A DNA stretch of 64,000 nucleotides from contig NZ_CP104302.1 of assembly GCF_025215495.1 (NCBI RefSeq), positions 1,736,001 to 1,800,000 of the forward strand. Direction: 5' to 3'. Each line of letters opens with the position of its first letter. Within the stretch, counting starts at the first letter, position 1. The notes under the pieces are model-generated. The model was not told the DNA's origin and did not search any database. It saw only the letters and a list, made by a program, of their open reading frames with translations. Source of the DNA: Mycolicibacterium brumae. GTDB taxonomy: Bacteria > Actinomycetota > Actinomycetes > Mycobacteriales > Mycobacteriaceae. Shown piece after piece: positions 40,404 to 48,810 of the stretch. The position numbers and the translations under genes were made by a program.

Positions 40404-40560
40404 CTACGGCGTGTCGTTTGTGTTCTGTGGGTCACTACGATCTCGATACCGGCGAACCGTCGTCGAGGTCGCCGTACGGGTGTGGCCGCAGCCACTACCC
40501 GAGTAGCCTCTGCGGTACGCCCGCAGCATCAGTCGCCTATCGCACGTTTCGGAGCACCTG

Positions 40561-41151
40561 TTGTTAAGTCATTCGCAGCCCGGACCGGATCGGTCCGTGG
40601 CCTCGGACTTCTGGGCCGACTATGACCCGCCGCCGACCCCGCCGTCGGCCGGCGGCCCGATGACCATGCTGGTCGGCGGCCTGGTCACGCTGGTGGCGGC
40701 CGGCACGCTGGTGGTCAGCCAAGCGGCGGTCAACCCCGGCGCCCCCGACCCGGCGGCCGTCGAGCAGGCCGCCGCCGAGAATCCGCCGGCGCCTGCCGCG
40801 GTCCCGCCCGCCCCAGCCGCGCCGCCGGAGATCGCGCCCGCCGAAGCTGCGCCTGCTGACGTTCCGCCCGCCGACGTTCCGGTCGAGGTCGCCGCGGCGC
40901 CTGCGGTGGAGCAGCCGGCTGCGCCGGCCCCGCCGGAACCCGCCGCGGCCGCCTACGAGCAGGTCGCCACCGTGGCGCCCGCCGCCCCGCCGGCCGAACA
41001 GGTTCAGCAGGCGCAGCAGGCCCAGGTCTACGCCCCGGCCCCAGCCCCCGTCCAGCAGCAGTCACCGCCGCCGGTGCAGCAGCCGCGGCTGCGAGACCGG
41101 ATACTGGGGCGGATCCCCGGGATCGAGCGAGTGCCCGGTTTTGGCCGGTAA
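40561..41151 (+). CDS. Ala/Pro-rich membrane-anchored protein of unknown function
   Basis: A 196-residue protein; TTG 40561 with GGAG at 40551 is the likely start (GTG 40597 is an alternative). One membrane span (about residues 35-55, MTMLVGGLVTLVAAGTLVVS) is followed by about 120 residues of Pro-Ala-rich sequence and a basic C-terminus ending in GRIPGIERVPGFGR. It probably spans the cell wall. The short C-terminal motif echoes the end of the neighbouring Rpf protein, suggesting a shared envelope location. I recognise no family. Confidence 0.65.
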   Translation: MLSHSQPGPDRSVASDFWADYDPPPTPPSAGGPMTMLVGGLVTLVAAGTLVVSQAAVNPGAPDPAAVEQAAAENPPAPAAVPPAPAAPPEIAPAEAAPADVPPADVPVEVAAAPAVEQPAAPAPPEPAAAAYEQVATVAPAAPPAEQVQQAQQAQVYAPAPAPVQQQSPPPVQQPRLRDRILGRIPGIERVPGFGR

Positions 41152-41218
41152 CGCCGCGCCCCGGTGCGTCGAAACCCCTTCAAGTAACGAAATCCTCGGT
41201 GGGATGGGAGAATCAGGT

Positions 41219-41782
41219 ATGGCCATCAAGCACCTGGCCGGCGCGGTCGGCGCGCTGGGATCAATTGCCCTGCTCTTCGCGGCGCCTGCGCTCGCCGATC
41301 CGGAGCCCCCGGTCGACCCCGGCACGGTGAACGCCGCCGCGGCGCCCGAGGAAGGTGTGCCCCACCTGAGCAGCCCCGACAACCTCCCGCCGGGAACGAG
41401 CAACACCCCGGCGCAGCAGAGCAGCGCGGGCGGGACGTATCTGCGCGAGCTGTGGCACGCCTACAAGACCCAGGAAGTCACCGGTTCCGAACTGCTGCTG
41501 CTGCTGTCGCAGCGTCCGATGAGCAATGGGGCGCCGCCGCCGATCTCCAGCATGGCCCCGCCGGCCGCCCCGGTCGAGGGAGCCCCGGTCGCCCCGGTTG
41601 AGGGAGCCCCGGTCGCTCCGGTTGAGGGCGCGCCCGTCGCCCCGGTGGAAGGCGCTCCGGTCGCTCCGGTTGAGGGCGCTCCGGCTGCCCCGGTGGAAGG
41701 CGCGCCGGCCGATGTGGCCCCCGTGGCGCCGGCAGGCCCCGAACTGCCGGCCAGTCAGCCGGTGCCGGCCCCCGCGGGCTGA
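41219..41782 (+). CDS. Secreted protein with eight-residue tandem repeats
   Basis: A 187-residue protein, ATG 41219. Signal peptide [20 protein letters not shown] ends near APALA-DPEPP. A conserved middle (about residues 40-105) includes PPGTSNTPAQQSSAGGTYLRELWHAYKTQEVTG and LLLLLSQRPM, a pattern I associate with small secreted mycobacterial proteins such as the Rv1891 group. From about residue 117 the unit APVEGAPV is repeated six times, encoded by 24-bp DNA repeats. The chain ends Pro-rich. Function unknown. Confidence 0.75.
   Translation: MAIKHLAGAVGALGSIALLFAAPALADPEPPVDPGTVNAAAAPEEGVPHLSSPDNLPPGTSNTPAQQSSAGGTYLRELWHAYKTQEVTGSELLLLLSQRPMSNGAPPPISSMAPPAAPVEGAPVAPVEGAPVAPVEGAPVAPVEGAPVAPVEGAPAAPVEGAPADVAPVAPAGPELPASQPVPAPAG
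41567..41710 (+). repeat. Six tandem 24-bp coding repeats
   Basis: Units start at 41567, 41591, 41615, 41639, 41663 and 41687, each encoding APVEGAPV or a one-residue variant. They differ mostly at third codon positions, so the array is not freshly duplicated but could still change copy number without a frameshift. Confidence 0.9.
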
Positions 41783-41851
41783 TCCGGCGTCGCAGGCGCA
41801 ACAGCAGTCACGCGGATCACAGTTCGACGCGTGGCGGGCGGCCGATGAACT

Positions 41852-42015
41852 GCCGCCAGTTACCTCAGGGCGATACGTCGCTCCGTCAGTGACTGGAGGG
41901 CGAAAAACGCCCGCACAGCGTCCTGGGGTCACTCACGACGAGCGTCGTCGTCCTGGTGTCACTCGCGAAGGCGTCACACCGCCATTCCCTCGTCCTGACG
42001 TCACTGGTGGACGCG
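41852..42015. repeat. Inverted cluster of ~20-25-bp repeats around a hairpin
   Basis: The 290-base spacer between convergent genes contains two reverse copies (41852-41872, 41884-41903) and three forward copies (41919-41944, 41949-41973, 41991-42015) of a unit whose core is CCTGRNGTCACTSG. Forward copies read CCTGGGGTCACTCA, CCTGGTGTCACTCG and CCTGACGTCACTGG. At the centre a perfect hairpin GGGCG-AAAAA-CGCCC lies at 41898-41912. The core is closely related to that of the larger array at 51827-52180. Confidence 0.7.
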
Positions 42016-42069
42016 CCGCAACGCCATCGGCTCGCATCGCAACACTCAGCCCGCGGTATGCCCCCGCGC

Positions 42070-42663
42070 TCAGCCCGCGGTCGTCGTCGACGTCGGCGCC
42101 GCGGCGCTGCTCGTCGTGGTCGACGCGACGCCCGAATCCTCGGTCGAGGAGCCGTCGTCGCTCTCGGCGGCCCAGCGCGGCGCGACGAACTCGCTCCAAT
42201 CGTCCCGGTAGATCACCGACCCGCCGGAGGTCACCTTCAGCTCACCCGGGGTGACGGTGTAGACCACGCCTTCGTTGACGGCCTTGTAGCTGCCGCCGCC
42301 CAGTGATTTCGCGGTGGCGAGCAGCAGGGCGCCGTCGCTGATCCGCACGCCCCGGTATTGCAGCGCGCCATCACTGTCCGAGCAGATCACCACCATGGAC
42401 CGCGCGGTGCGCCCGTGCGCGACGGACACCTCGCCGGAGGGGCAGTACGCCTCGGTGCCGGCGTAACCCCCGGCGTCGGACTGCAGGGTGGTTGCGGCGG
42501 AACCCGAGGTCGTCGTGGCGGTGGAGCTGCTGTCCGGCGCGGCCCCCGCCGACGGCAGCAGGGGACCGCCTTCGGCGCTGGCCGTCATCCCGACCGTCAC
42601 GACGGTGGCGACGACGGCCCCGAAACCGGTCATCGCCAACAGATTGCGGGCGGTGGGAGCCAT
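42070..42663 (-). CDS. Secreted or membrane-anchored protein with Ser/Thr-rich tail, unknown function
   Basis: A 197-residue protein with ATG 42663 behind AAGGA. Residues 7-30 form a signal or anchor (LLAMTGFGAVVATVVTVGMTASA). A small domain with two cysteines (YCPSGEV and VVICSDSDGAL) spans about 65-165, including GVRISDGALLLATAKSLGGGSYKAVN. Both ends of the mature chain are rich in Ser, Thr and Ala, likely sites of O-mannosylation. No family recognised. Confidence 0.7.
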   Translation of the reverse strand: MAPTARNLLAMTGFGAVVATVVTVGMTASAEGGPLLPSAGAAPDSSSTATTTSGSAATTLQSDAGGYAGTEAYCPSGEVSVAHGRTARSMVVICSDSDGALQYRGVRISDGALLLATAKSLGGGSYKAVNEGVVYTVTPGELKVTSGGSVIYRDDWSEFVAPRWAAESDDGSSTEDSGVASTTTSSAAAPTSTTTAG

Positions 42664-42817
42664 GAGCGCAAATCCTTCCTGGTGGAACGCCTTTGGGTGT
42701 CGCCCAAGCAAACCACCCGCGGCGCCGAATCAGGTGGTGGCGCGCCCGACGGGCCGTGAGAAGAAGAAGCCGCCGAATGAAGCGGCGATCCGCCGACATC
42801 TGCATTACTGTCGGGGC

Positions 42818-43480
42818 ATGCCTGCTCACGATATCGCCGCGGCCCGCCGCGAGATCGCCGTTGCCCTGCTCAAAGCGCTCGACCGCCGTCACGAGGTGCT
42901 CGACGCCATCGTCGACTCCGATGACCACGCCTCCGCGGTTGCCACGATCTCGGCGATGCTCGGCACCTCTCAGGCCGGCGCCGAGGCCGTCATCGGCCTG
43001 TCCTTCGGCCAGGTCACCAAGGACTCCCGGGAGCGCATCGCCGCCGAGCTGGAGGACCTCAACAGCCAGCTCACCTTCACCGTCGAGCAGCGTCCCGGCA
43101 GCTTCGGCGACGATCTGCGGCTGCGGCCGTTCTCGGCCGACGCCGACCGCGACATCTTCGCCGCCCGCACCGACAACATGGCCACCGCGGGCGACGGCTC
43201 CGGCGCCCCGGCCGGCGGCATCGACGACGAGATCCGCGTCGCCGTCGACCGGGTGGACAGCGAGGACGCCGTCCTGTTCGTCGCGCTGCAGAACGACGAC
43301 AAGGTCGGCCTGGTGTTCGGTGACCTGGTTGACGGCGAGGTCAACGTGCGGATCTGGATCCAGCCCGAGCACCGTAAGAAGGGCCTCGGCACCGCGGCGC
43401 TGCGCAAGTCGCGCGCCGAGATGGCGGCGTACTTCCCGGCCGTCCCGATGGTGATCCGGGCCCCCGGCGCCTCGGCCTGA
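42818..43480 (+). CDS. GyrA-tower-like helical domain fused to a GNAT-like domain
   Basis: A 220-residue protein, ATG 42818 with CGGGG before it; the longer upstream frame looks spurious. Residues 5-85 resemble the GyrA/ParC tower and coiled-coil connector: VALLKALDRRHEVLDAIVDSDDHASAVATISAML and GAEAVIGLSFGQVTKDSRERIAAELEDLNSQL parallel the GyrA segments around the ILDMQLRRLT helix. The C-terminal half has a GNAT-like acetyl-CoA loop, VRIWIQPEHRKKGLGTAALRKSRAEM. The DNA-cleaving tyrosine region of GyrA is absent. Possible gyrase-interacting acetyltransferase; this is an inference from two weak similarities. Confidence 0.6.
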   Translation: MPAHDIAAARREIAVALLKALDRRHEVLDAIVDSDDHASAVATISAMLGTSQAGAEAVIGLSFGQVTKDSRERIAAELEDLNSQLTFTVEQRPGSFGDDLRLRPFSADADRDIFAARTDNMATAGDGSGAPAGGIDDEIRVAVDRVDSEDAVLFVALQNDDKVGLVFGDLVDGEVNVRIWIQPEHRKKGLGTAALRKSRAEMAAYFPAVPMVIRAPGASA

Positions 43481-43492
43481 GCCGCGGCCGGC

Positions 43493-43837
43493 TCACAGAC
43501 CGGAGCCGGCCAACCCGCACATCCACCAACCCCGGCCCAGGTCGGTGGGCGCCGAGCAGATCATGCCGTACTTGTCGGCGCCCTCCGGCGACCCTGACGC
43601 CTGGCCCGTCGAGCTGAGAAACGGCAGCCCCCAAGGTAATTCGGCGCCGTAGTAGGACGAGCCGGGATCGGTCGCGCGGGCCAGTTCGAACAGCGGTCGG
43701 TGCGCCAGGAACCACACCGATTGCCGGGACCAGTGCCAGCAGAACCCGGCGGCCCAGCAGCCCAGGCCGATCCAGAAGACGCGGGTTGAGCCGGCCTCGG
43801 TCAGTTCTGGGCCTCGCCCGGGACGACGACGCGCCAC
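43493..43837 (-). CDS. Small protein with one hydrophobic segment, unknown function
   Basis: A 114-residue protein. No ATG is available near the start; GTG 43837 overlaps the end of the upstream lipoprotein gene by 37 bases. VFWIGLGCWAAGFCWHWSRQSVWFLA is a Trp-rich hydrophobic stretch. The C-terminal half contains SSYYGAELPWGLPFLSSTGQAS and two cysteines. It appears to be co-transcribed with the lipoprotein. Confidence 0.5.
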   Translation of the reverse strand: MARRRPGRGPELTEAGSTRVFWIGLGCWAAGFCWHWSRQSVWFLAHRPLFELARATDPGSSYYGAELPWGLPFLSSTGQASGSPEGADKYGMICSAPTDLGRGWWMCGLAGSGL

Positions 43838-44463
43838 TCGTTCTGGAAGCGCCGGGCGTCGGCCCGGTACTTCTCGTCCTTGCCGACGGGGGAGTGCATC
43901 CCCATCGAGACGATGTACACCTCGTCGCCGACCGTCATCGCGGTCGACATCGCGAGTACATCAAGGGTCCCTTCGTCGCGCAACGGCAGCGCGTAGGTGA
44001 CCCGCCGGGCCGGCAGCCCGCACACGTCCGCCGGCTGCGCCTCCACACCGTCAGGGGCGGTGCCGCCCGCCTCCGCGTACTTGGCCTGCATGCCGGTCAC
44101 GAAGTCCTTGAGCGCGTCGCTGGGATCCGGCTTGTCGGCCAATTCGGTGACGGTGATGGTGAGCATCGGGTGGGTGCCGTCGGCCGCCATGTCCTTGTTC
44201 TCCAACAGGATCTGGTAATCCGGGCTCGGCGCGTCCCGCTGGGTCCAGCCCTTGACCTCCGGCAACCATACCCGTGGCGCGTCGTCACCGATCGGCGGGA
44301 CCGCGAACCAGGCCTTATCCCCATCCGCGGGCGCCACGCAGGTCGAAGCGGGCGCCGCGTCCACGACGGGGTCGGCCGAATTCGTCGAGCAGCCACCGAT
44401 CAACAGCGCGCCGACGAGCAGGACCGAGGCGTTGCGGAAGCGATTGCGTTGAGTCACCGTCAC
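43801..44463 (-). CDS. Lipoprotein, LpqN/LpqT-like
   Basis: A 220-residue protein, GTG 44463. The signal sequence ends in the lipobox IGGC (Cys about residue 25). The mature domain has VWLPEVKGWTQRDAPSPDYQILLENKD, ADGTHPMLTITVTEL and RRVTYALPLRDEGTLDVLAMSTAMTVGDEVYIVSM, the layout of small mycobacterial LpqN/LpqT-type (DUF-like) surface lipoproteins. Exact subgroup uncertain. Located in the cell envelope. Confidence 0.75.
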   Translation of the reverse strand: MTVTQRNRFRNASVLLVGALLIGGCSTNSADPVVDAAPASTCVAPADGDKAWFAVPPIGDDAPRVWLPEVKGWTQRDAPSPDYQILLENKDMAADGTHPMLTITVTELADKPDPSDALKDFVTGMQAKYAEAGGTAPDGVEAQPADVCGLPARRVTYALPLRDEGTLDVLAMSTAMTVGDEVYIVSMGMHSPVGKDEKYRADARRFQNEWRVVVPGEAQN

Positions 44464-44501
44464 GTGCCCCAGTCAACACCATGTCCGCGGCCGCCCAACG
44501 A

Positions 44502-44996
44502 TCAGCCGATCCGTGTCATCGTCCCCCAGTCGACACCCCAGGTGACCGCCTTGGCGTCGATGAACTTCGGGCGCTCCCACCCTTCGATGTTCGAGCTGAC
44601 CCGCCCGCTGGCCAGGAACACTCCGGGTCGGAGGGCGACCAGGCGGTCGTCGCTGGGGAAGTCCACCACGTAGGAGCCGCCGTTGGAGACGTCGATCCAC
44701 TTCTCGTAGGCGTTGGTGAAGGACTCGGTGACCCCGGCATCCTGAGTTCCGTAGCCGGCCTGGATGTCCAGGCCGAACTTCAGCGGTGTGCTCGGCAGAT
44801 TCGTCTCGCAGTTGTCCGCGCGCATCCGGGCCCCGACATAGGAGGCGCCGTTGAGCTCATAGACGAAGGGCTGGTCGACGCTGAAGGAGCAGCGGACGAA
44901 AATCACGTCGGCCGCCGCGACGGGCGCGGTTGTCGCCGCCGTCAGCGCGGTCCCCGCCGCCATCGCCCATGTCGCCCACAGTGTCGCTGTGCGCAT
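44502..44996 (-). CDS. Secreted protein of unknown function
   Basis: A 164-residue protein, ATG 44996, with a signal peptide ending at VAA-ADVIF (about residue 29). The mature part has two cysteines (FVRCSFSV and DNCETNL), consistent with a disulfide, and beta-rich stretches such as [26 protein letters not shown] do not recognise the family. Confidence 0.65.
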   Translation of the reverse strand: MRTATLWATWAMAAGTALTAATTAPVAAADVIFVRCSFSVDQPFVYELNGASYVGARMRADNCETNLPSTPLKFGLDIQAGYGTQDAGVTESFTNAYEKWIDVSNGGSYVVDFPSDDRLVALRPGVFLASGRVSSNIEGWERPKFIDAKAVTWGVDWGTMTRIG

Positions 44997-45112
44997 CCGT
45001 GTTCCCCCCTGTCACTGTTCAAGACATCGCTGAGCGTAACCGCGGTTCGGGCGCCGGCGCCGGCGCCAATTCCGGGCTCGGGGGCCCGACGGCGGCGCGT
45101 AGGCTCACGCGG

Positions 45113-46387
45113 GTGAGCAGCCGCGCAGGGATCGTCGTCACCGGAACCGAAGTGCTGACCGGACGGATCACCGACCGCAACGGCCCATGGCTGGCCGACC
45201 GGCTGCTGGAACTGGGCGTGGAACTGGCCCACATCACCATCTGCGGCGACCGGCCCGACGATATCGAGGCCCAGCTGGCGTTCCTGGCCGGCCAGGGGGT
45301 GGACCTCATTGTCACCACCGGCGGCCTGGGGCCCACGGCCGATGACCTCACGGTGGAAACCGTGGCGCGGTTCTGCGGCCGAAACACGGTGCTGGACAAC
45401 GATCTTGAACAACGCATCGCGGAGATCCTGCGCGGCCTGACGTCACGCATGCCGGACTTCGATTTCTCCGCCGTGCTGGCCGCTAACCGCAAGCAGGCCA
45501 TCATCCCGGAGGGCGCGACGGTGCTGGACCCGGTCGGCACGGCGCCCGGGGTCGTCGTCACCCCGGCCGCGGGTCAGCGCAAACCCACGGTGGTTGTGCT
45601 GCCCGGGCCCCCTCGCGAACTGCAGGCGATGTGGCCGGCGGCGCTGGCCACCGACGAGGTCGCGGCCGCCATCGCCGGCCGGACGGTGTACCGCCAGGAG
45701 ACCATCCGGATGTTCGGCCCGGCCGAGTCCGCGCTGGCCGAATCGCTGCGCCAGGCGCAGCAGGATCTCCCCGGCTATGACGCGCTGGAGATCACCACCT
45801 GCCTGCGCCGCGGCGAGCTGGAGATCGTCACCCGATACCGGGCCGACGACGCGCCCGCCTACCAGCGGCTGCGGAACCACCTGCGGGAGCGGTTCGGCGC
45901 CGCGGTCTACTCCACCGACGGATCCACCGTCGACGACCAGGTCGCCGCGCTGCTCACCGGGCACTGGGCCGCGACCGCCGAATCCTGCACCGGCGGGTTG
46001 GTGGCGGCCCGGCTCACCGACCGCCCCGGATCCTCGGACTACCTCGCCGGCGGGGTGGTGTCGTACTCCAACGCCGCCAAGTCCGAATTGCTCGGGGTCG
46101 ACCCGGCGTTGATCGAGACGCACGGCGCGGTGTCCGAGCACGTCGCCGAGGCGATGGCGCGCGGCGCGCAGCGACGATTCGGCGCCGACGTCGCGGTGTC
46201 CACCACCGGCGTCGCCGGTCCCGGCGGCGGTTCGCCGGAAAAACCCGTCGGGACGGTGTGCTTCTGCGTCGCGGTCGGCGACGCGCCCCCGGCGCTGCGC
46301 ACAGTCAGGTTGCCCGGTGATCGGGCCGACGTCCGGGACTTCTCGACCACCATCGCGATGCACATGCTGCGCCGGGCGCTGTCCTAA
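45113..46387 (+). CDS. cinA: CinA-family protein (MoaB-like domain plus NMN amidohydrolase domain)
   Basis: A 424-residue protein, GTG 45113 in the context of Rv1901. The N-terminal MoaB/MogA-like domain (about residues 1-170) shows [26 protein letters not shown] and [23 protein letters not shown]. The C-terminal CinA/PncC domain (about 265-424) shows [44 protein letters not shown] and [22 protein letters not shown], with the catalytic Ser in AESCTGG. It deamidates NMN and, in mycobacteria, has been linked to tolerance to several drugs. The stop overlaps the convergent hydrolase gene. Confidence 0.94.
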   Translation: MSSRAGIVVTGTEVLTGRITDRNGPWLADRLLELGVELAHITICGDRPDDIEAQLAFLAGQGVDLIVTTGGLGPTADDLTVETVARFCGRNTVLDNDLEQRIAEILRGLTSRMPDFDFSAVLAANRKQAIIPEGATVLDPVGTAPGVVVTPAAGQRKPTVVVLPGPPRELQAMWPAALATDEVAAAIAGRTVYRQETIRMFGPAESALAESLRQAQQDLPGYDALEITTCLRRGELEIVTRYRADDAPAYQRLRNHLRERFGAAVYSTDGSTVDDQVAALLTGHWAATAESCTGGLVAARLTDRPGSSDYLAGGVVSYSNAAKSELLGVDPALIETHGAVSEHVAEAMARGAQRRFGADVAVSTTGVAGPGGGSPEKPVGTVCFCVAVGDAPPALRTVRLPGDRADVRDFSTTIAMHMLRRALS

Positions 46388-47334
46388 GCCCCCGGCGGTT
46401 CGGCGAGGGTCGGCCCGGGGCCGTCGAGCAGCTGCTCGACCCCGCGCAGCACCTCCGCGCCGCGGCCGAAGGACGCCAGATGGCTCTCGCCCCGCCACAC
46501 GATCAGCTCGGCGTCGGGCAGCAGCGCCACCGAGTGCTCGCCGTGCCCGATCGGGACCACGTGATCGCGGTCGCCGTGCCACCACCGAACCGGGACGGCG
46601 ACCTCACCCAGCCGAAAACCCCAGTCCCGGGACAACACCACGATGTCGGCGAACGGCGCGATCGCCTGGGTGCGGCTGCCGTTGAGCAGGTCGTCGAGGA
46701 CCATCGCCTTGACCTCCGGACGGCGCAGCACCTCCCGGTCCGGCTTCGGGTTGGCCGCGGCGTAGAACTGCAGGGCCGCGGTGGCCAGCGGCCGCCCGCG
46801 CCGCACCACCTGGGACAGCATCGCGCCCACCGGCACATCGGCGACGGCCAGCAGCGGAGCGGTGAGGGCGGCCAGCGACATCATCCCGCCGGCGGCCGCG
46901 TCCGGCCCGGTGGTCGGCGCGACACCGCCGAGCACCCCGGCGGCCAACACCCGGTCCGGCAGGCCCACCGCCGCGGCCAGCGTGTAGGGCCCGCCACCGG
47001 ACAACCCGATCACGGCCATCTCATCGACGCGCAGGGCGTCGGCGACGACGGCCAGGTCCGCGGCGAAGTCCAGCAGCCGCGCGTACCGGTGCGGGGTGGA
47101 CGCGCCGATGCCCGGCCGGTCCAGCCCGATCAAGCGGATGCCGTGCTGCTCGGCGTAGCGGCGGGCGTCCAGGGGGATCTGCCGCCGGGAACCGGGAGTG
47201 CCGTGCAGCCAGATCACCGGCCGCCCCTTCGGGTCGCCGAATTCGGCGAAGCTCAACCGCCGAGTGGGGCTGACGGTGACGACACCCTCCAACCGCGGAC
47301 GCGCGACCTTCTGTACCGACAGCGGGCTCTGCAT
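46384..47334 (-). CDS. Alpha/beta-hydrolase
   Basis: A 316-residue protein from ATG 47334 (GTG 47349 is an alternative). Hydrolase motifs: oxyanion stretch [13 protein letters not shown], nucleophile elbow [11 protein letters not shown], acid region [14 protein letters not shown] and C-terminal His in GESHLASFG. Such HGTPGS-type enzymes are usually esterases or epoxide-hydrolase-like proteins. No signal peptide. The substrate is unknown. Confidence 0.85.
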   Translation of the reverse strand: MQSPLSVQKVARPRLEGVVTVSPTRRLSFAEFGDPKGRPVIWLHGTPGSRRQIPLDARRYAEQHGIRLIGLDRPGIGASTPHRYARLLDFAADLAVVADALRVDEMAVIGLSGGGPYTLAAAVGLPDRVLAAGVLGGVAPTTGPDAAAGGMMSLAALTAPLLAVADVPVGAMLSQVVRRGRPLATAALQFYAAANPKPDREVLRRPEVKAMVLDDLLNGSRTQAIAPFADIVVLSRDWGFRLGEVAVPVRWWHGDRDHVVPIGHGEHSVALLPDAELIVWRGESHLASFGRGAEVLRGVEQLLDGPGPTLAEPPGA

Positions 47335-47371
47335 GTCCGAAAGTGTCACACGCGCGCGGTCGGTCGGCCGT

Positions 47372-48175
47372 TCAGGGCAGCAGCACCAGGGTCAGGTGAT
47401 CGCCGTCGCGCTCGACGCGCATCCCGGCCCGGCGGGCGATGCCGGCCACCTTGGCCGCGTCGTCCGGGTCGGCCCGGCTGGTGGCGAGCACCTGCGCCAG
47501 CCGGCCCTTGTGCGCCTTGTTGAAGTGGCTGACGACGCTGCGCTGACCGTTGGGCGCCTGGCTGAGCACGTCGACCGTGACCGCTCCGGGGACCTTGCCC
47601 AGACCGGCGTAGGCGCCCGAGCGCAGGTCGACGACGAGCTCGTCGGCGGCCAGCGCGGCGAGCGCGGGTTCCAGCAGCGGACGCCAGCGCACCGCCAAAC
47701 CCGGACGCGGTGTCGATGCGCCGGGCCTCTTCCTCGCTCGTTCCTCGCTCGTCGAACCCGGACGGCTCGGCAGCTTCGAACCCGCCGAGAGCCGGTAGGC
47801 CGGGATCGGGTCGTCGGCGCGCAGCAGGCCGAACAACGCCGAGCACACCACCAACCGGGCCCGCGCCCGGGCCGCGGCCGCCGGTTTGAGCGAGTCGACG
47901 TCCAGGGCGTCGTACAACACACCGGTGTACCGGTCGATCGCCGCCATGGTGGGGGAGGTGCGCAGTGTCGCGTTCCGCTCGATCTCGTCGTCCTGCTTGG
48001 CCGAAATGCCCAGCGCGGCGCGGCTGGCGGCGGGGTCGGCGGCCAGTGTGACCAGGTCGTCGACCAGTTCGGCGCGCAGCGCGGTGAGCGAGCGGAAACT
48101 CAGGTCCGCCAGATCCAGCGGGGGGCCGTCGCCACCCGGGCGTTTGGTCTCCGACGGCGGCAGCAGCACGATCAC
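47372..48175 (-). CDS. yaaA: YaaA-family (peroxide stress) protein with an internal repeat insertion
   Basis: A 267-residue protein, ATG 48175. Family stretches: MIVLLPPSETKRPGGDGPPLDL, YTGVLYDALDVDSL, VVCSALFGLLRADDPIPAYRLSAGSKLP, DLRSGAYAGLG and SHFNKAHKGRLAQVL. YaaA limits intracellular iron and DNA damage during peroxide stress in E. coli. Between SAGSKLP and the WRPLLEP segment there are about 20 extra residues (SRPGSTSEERARKRPGASTP) encoded by the repeat at 47720-47765, still in frame. Whether the product is fully active is unknown. Confidence 0.88.
   Translation of the reverse strand: MIVLLPPSETKRPGGDGPPLDLADLSFRSLTALRAELVDDLVTLAADPAASRAALGISAKQDDEIERNATLRTSPTMAAIDRYTGVLYDALDVDSLKPAAAARARARLVVCSALFGLLRADDPIPAYRLSAGSKLPSRPGSTSEERARKRPGASTPRPGLAVRWRPLLEPALAALAADELVVDLRSGAYAGLGKVPGAVTVDVLSQAPNGQRSVVSHFNKAHKGRLAQVLATSRADPDDAAKVAGIARRAGMRVERDGDHLTLVLLP
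47720..47765 (-). repeat. Short repeat inserted in frame in the YaaA gene
   Basis: On the minus strand the core reads GGGTTCGACGAGCGAGGAA, then a second CGAGCGAGGAA and GAGGCC. Apart from the 11-bp internal duplication it matches the intergenic copy at 36900-36939. The insertion keeps the frame and adds a charged, probably surface-exposed loop. Confidence 0.65.
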
Positions 48176-48280
48176 CTCGGCGACGGTAATACCCGGTCCG
48201 GTCGCTCCGTCCGACGGGCGCCGTCGGCGGGGGGGTGATGGCCGACACAGCGGTAGGCCGCCGCGTCTGCCGACAGATAA

Positions 48281-48295
48281 GTTAAATTAGCTAAG
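48281..48295 (+). promoter_or_regulatory. Weak IdeR-like AT-rich site upstream of mmpS
   Basis: GTTAAATTAGCTAAG contains the palindrome TTAGCTAA in an AT-rich patch about 95 bases before the mmpS start. M. tuberculosis mmpS4 has an IdeR box, which motivated the search, but this match to the 19-bp consensus is poor (about 10-11 positions). Confidence 0.25.
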
Positions 48296-48381
48296 CTGAT
48301 GCCGCTGCCGCGCGAATGAGAGTTTGTCATGTATCGAATGTGGGCCGAGGGACACCGTTGCCGGAATGGGGTCGACGCCGA

Positions 48382-48810
48382 ATGCTGAAGCTGATCCAGA
48401 AGATCTGGCTGCCGCTGGTGATCGTCGCCGTGGTCGCCGTCGCCGCCGTCTCGGTGGCCCGGGTGCGCACCTTCTTCGGCGCCGACGACGGCTCCAATTC
48501 CGGTGGGTCCGTGTTCGAGGACACCAAGCCGTTCAACCCCAAGCGGGTCAAGTACGAAGTCTGGGGTAACGGCTCCTACGCCGACATCAGCTACCTGGAC
48601 CTCGACGCCGAACCGCAGAGCGTCCCCGGCGCCGGACTGCCGTGGGAGCTGACCCTGGAGTCCACCGCGCCGTCGGTGTTCCCCAACATCACCGCCCAGG
48701 GTGACAGCTCCAACATCACCTGCCGGATCACCGTCGATGACGAGATCAAGGACGAACGCACCAACACCGGCGCGAGCGCCTACACCTTCTGCCTGGTGAA
48801 GTCCGCATGA
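48382..48810 (+). CDS. MmpS4/MmpS5-type membrane protein
   Basis: A 142-residue protein with ATG 48382 ([13 protein letters not shown]); earlier in-frame starts add an unlikely tail. One N-terminal span ([21 protein letters not shown]) is followed by an exported beta-sandwich domain: [57 protein letters not shown] and [10 protein letters not shown], very close to M. tuberculosis MmpS4. It is the accessory subunit of the MmpL transporter encoded next, with a four-base ATGA overlap. Confidence 0.93.
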   Translation: MLKLIQKIWLPLVIVAVVAVAAVSVARVRTFFGADDGSNSGGSVFEDTKPFNPKRVKYEVWGNGSYADISYLDLDAEPQSVPGAGLPWELTLESTAPSVFPNITAQGDSSNITCRITVDDEIKDERTNTGASAYTFCLVKSA

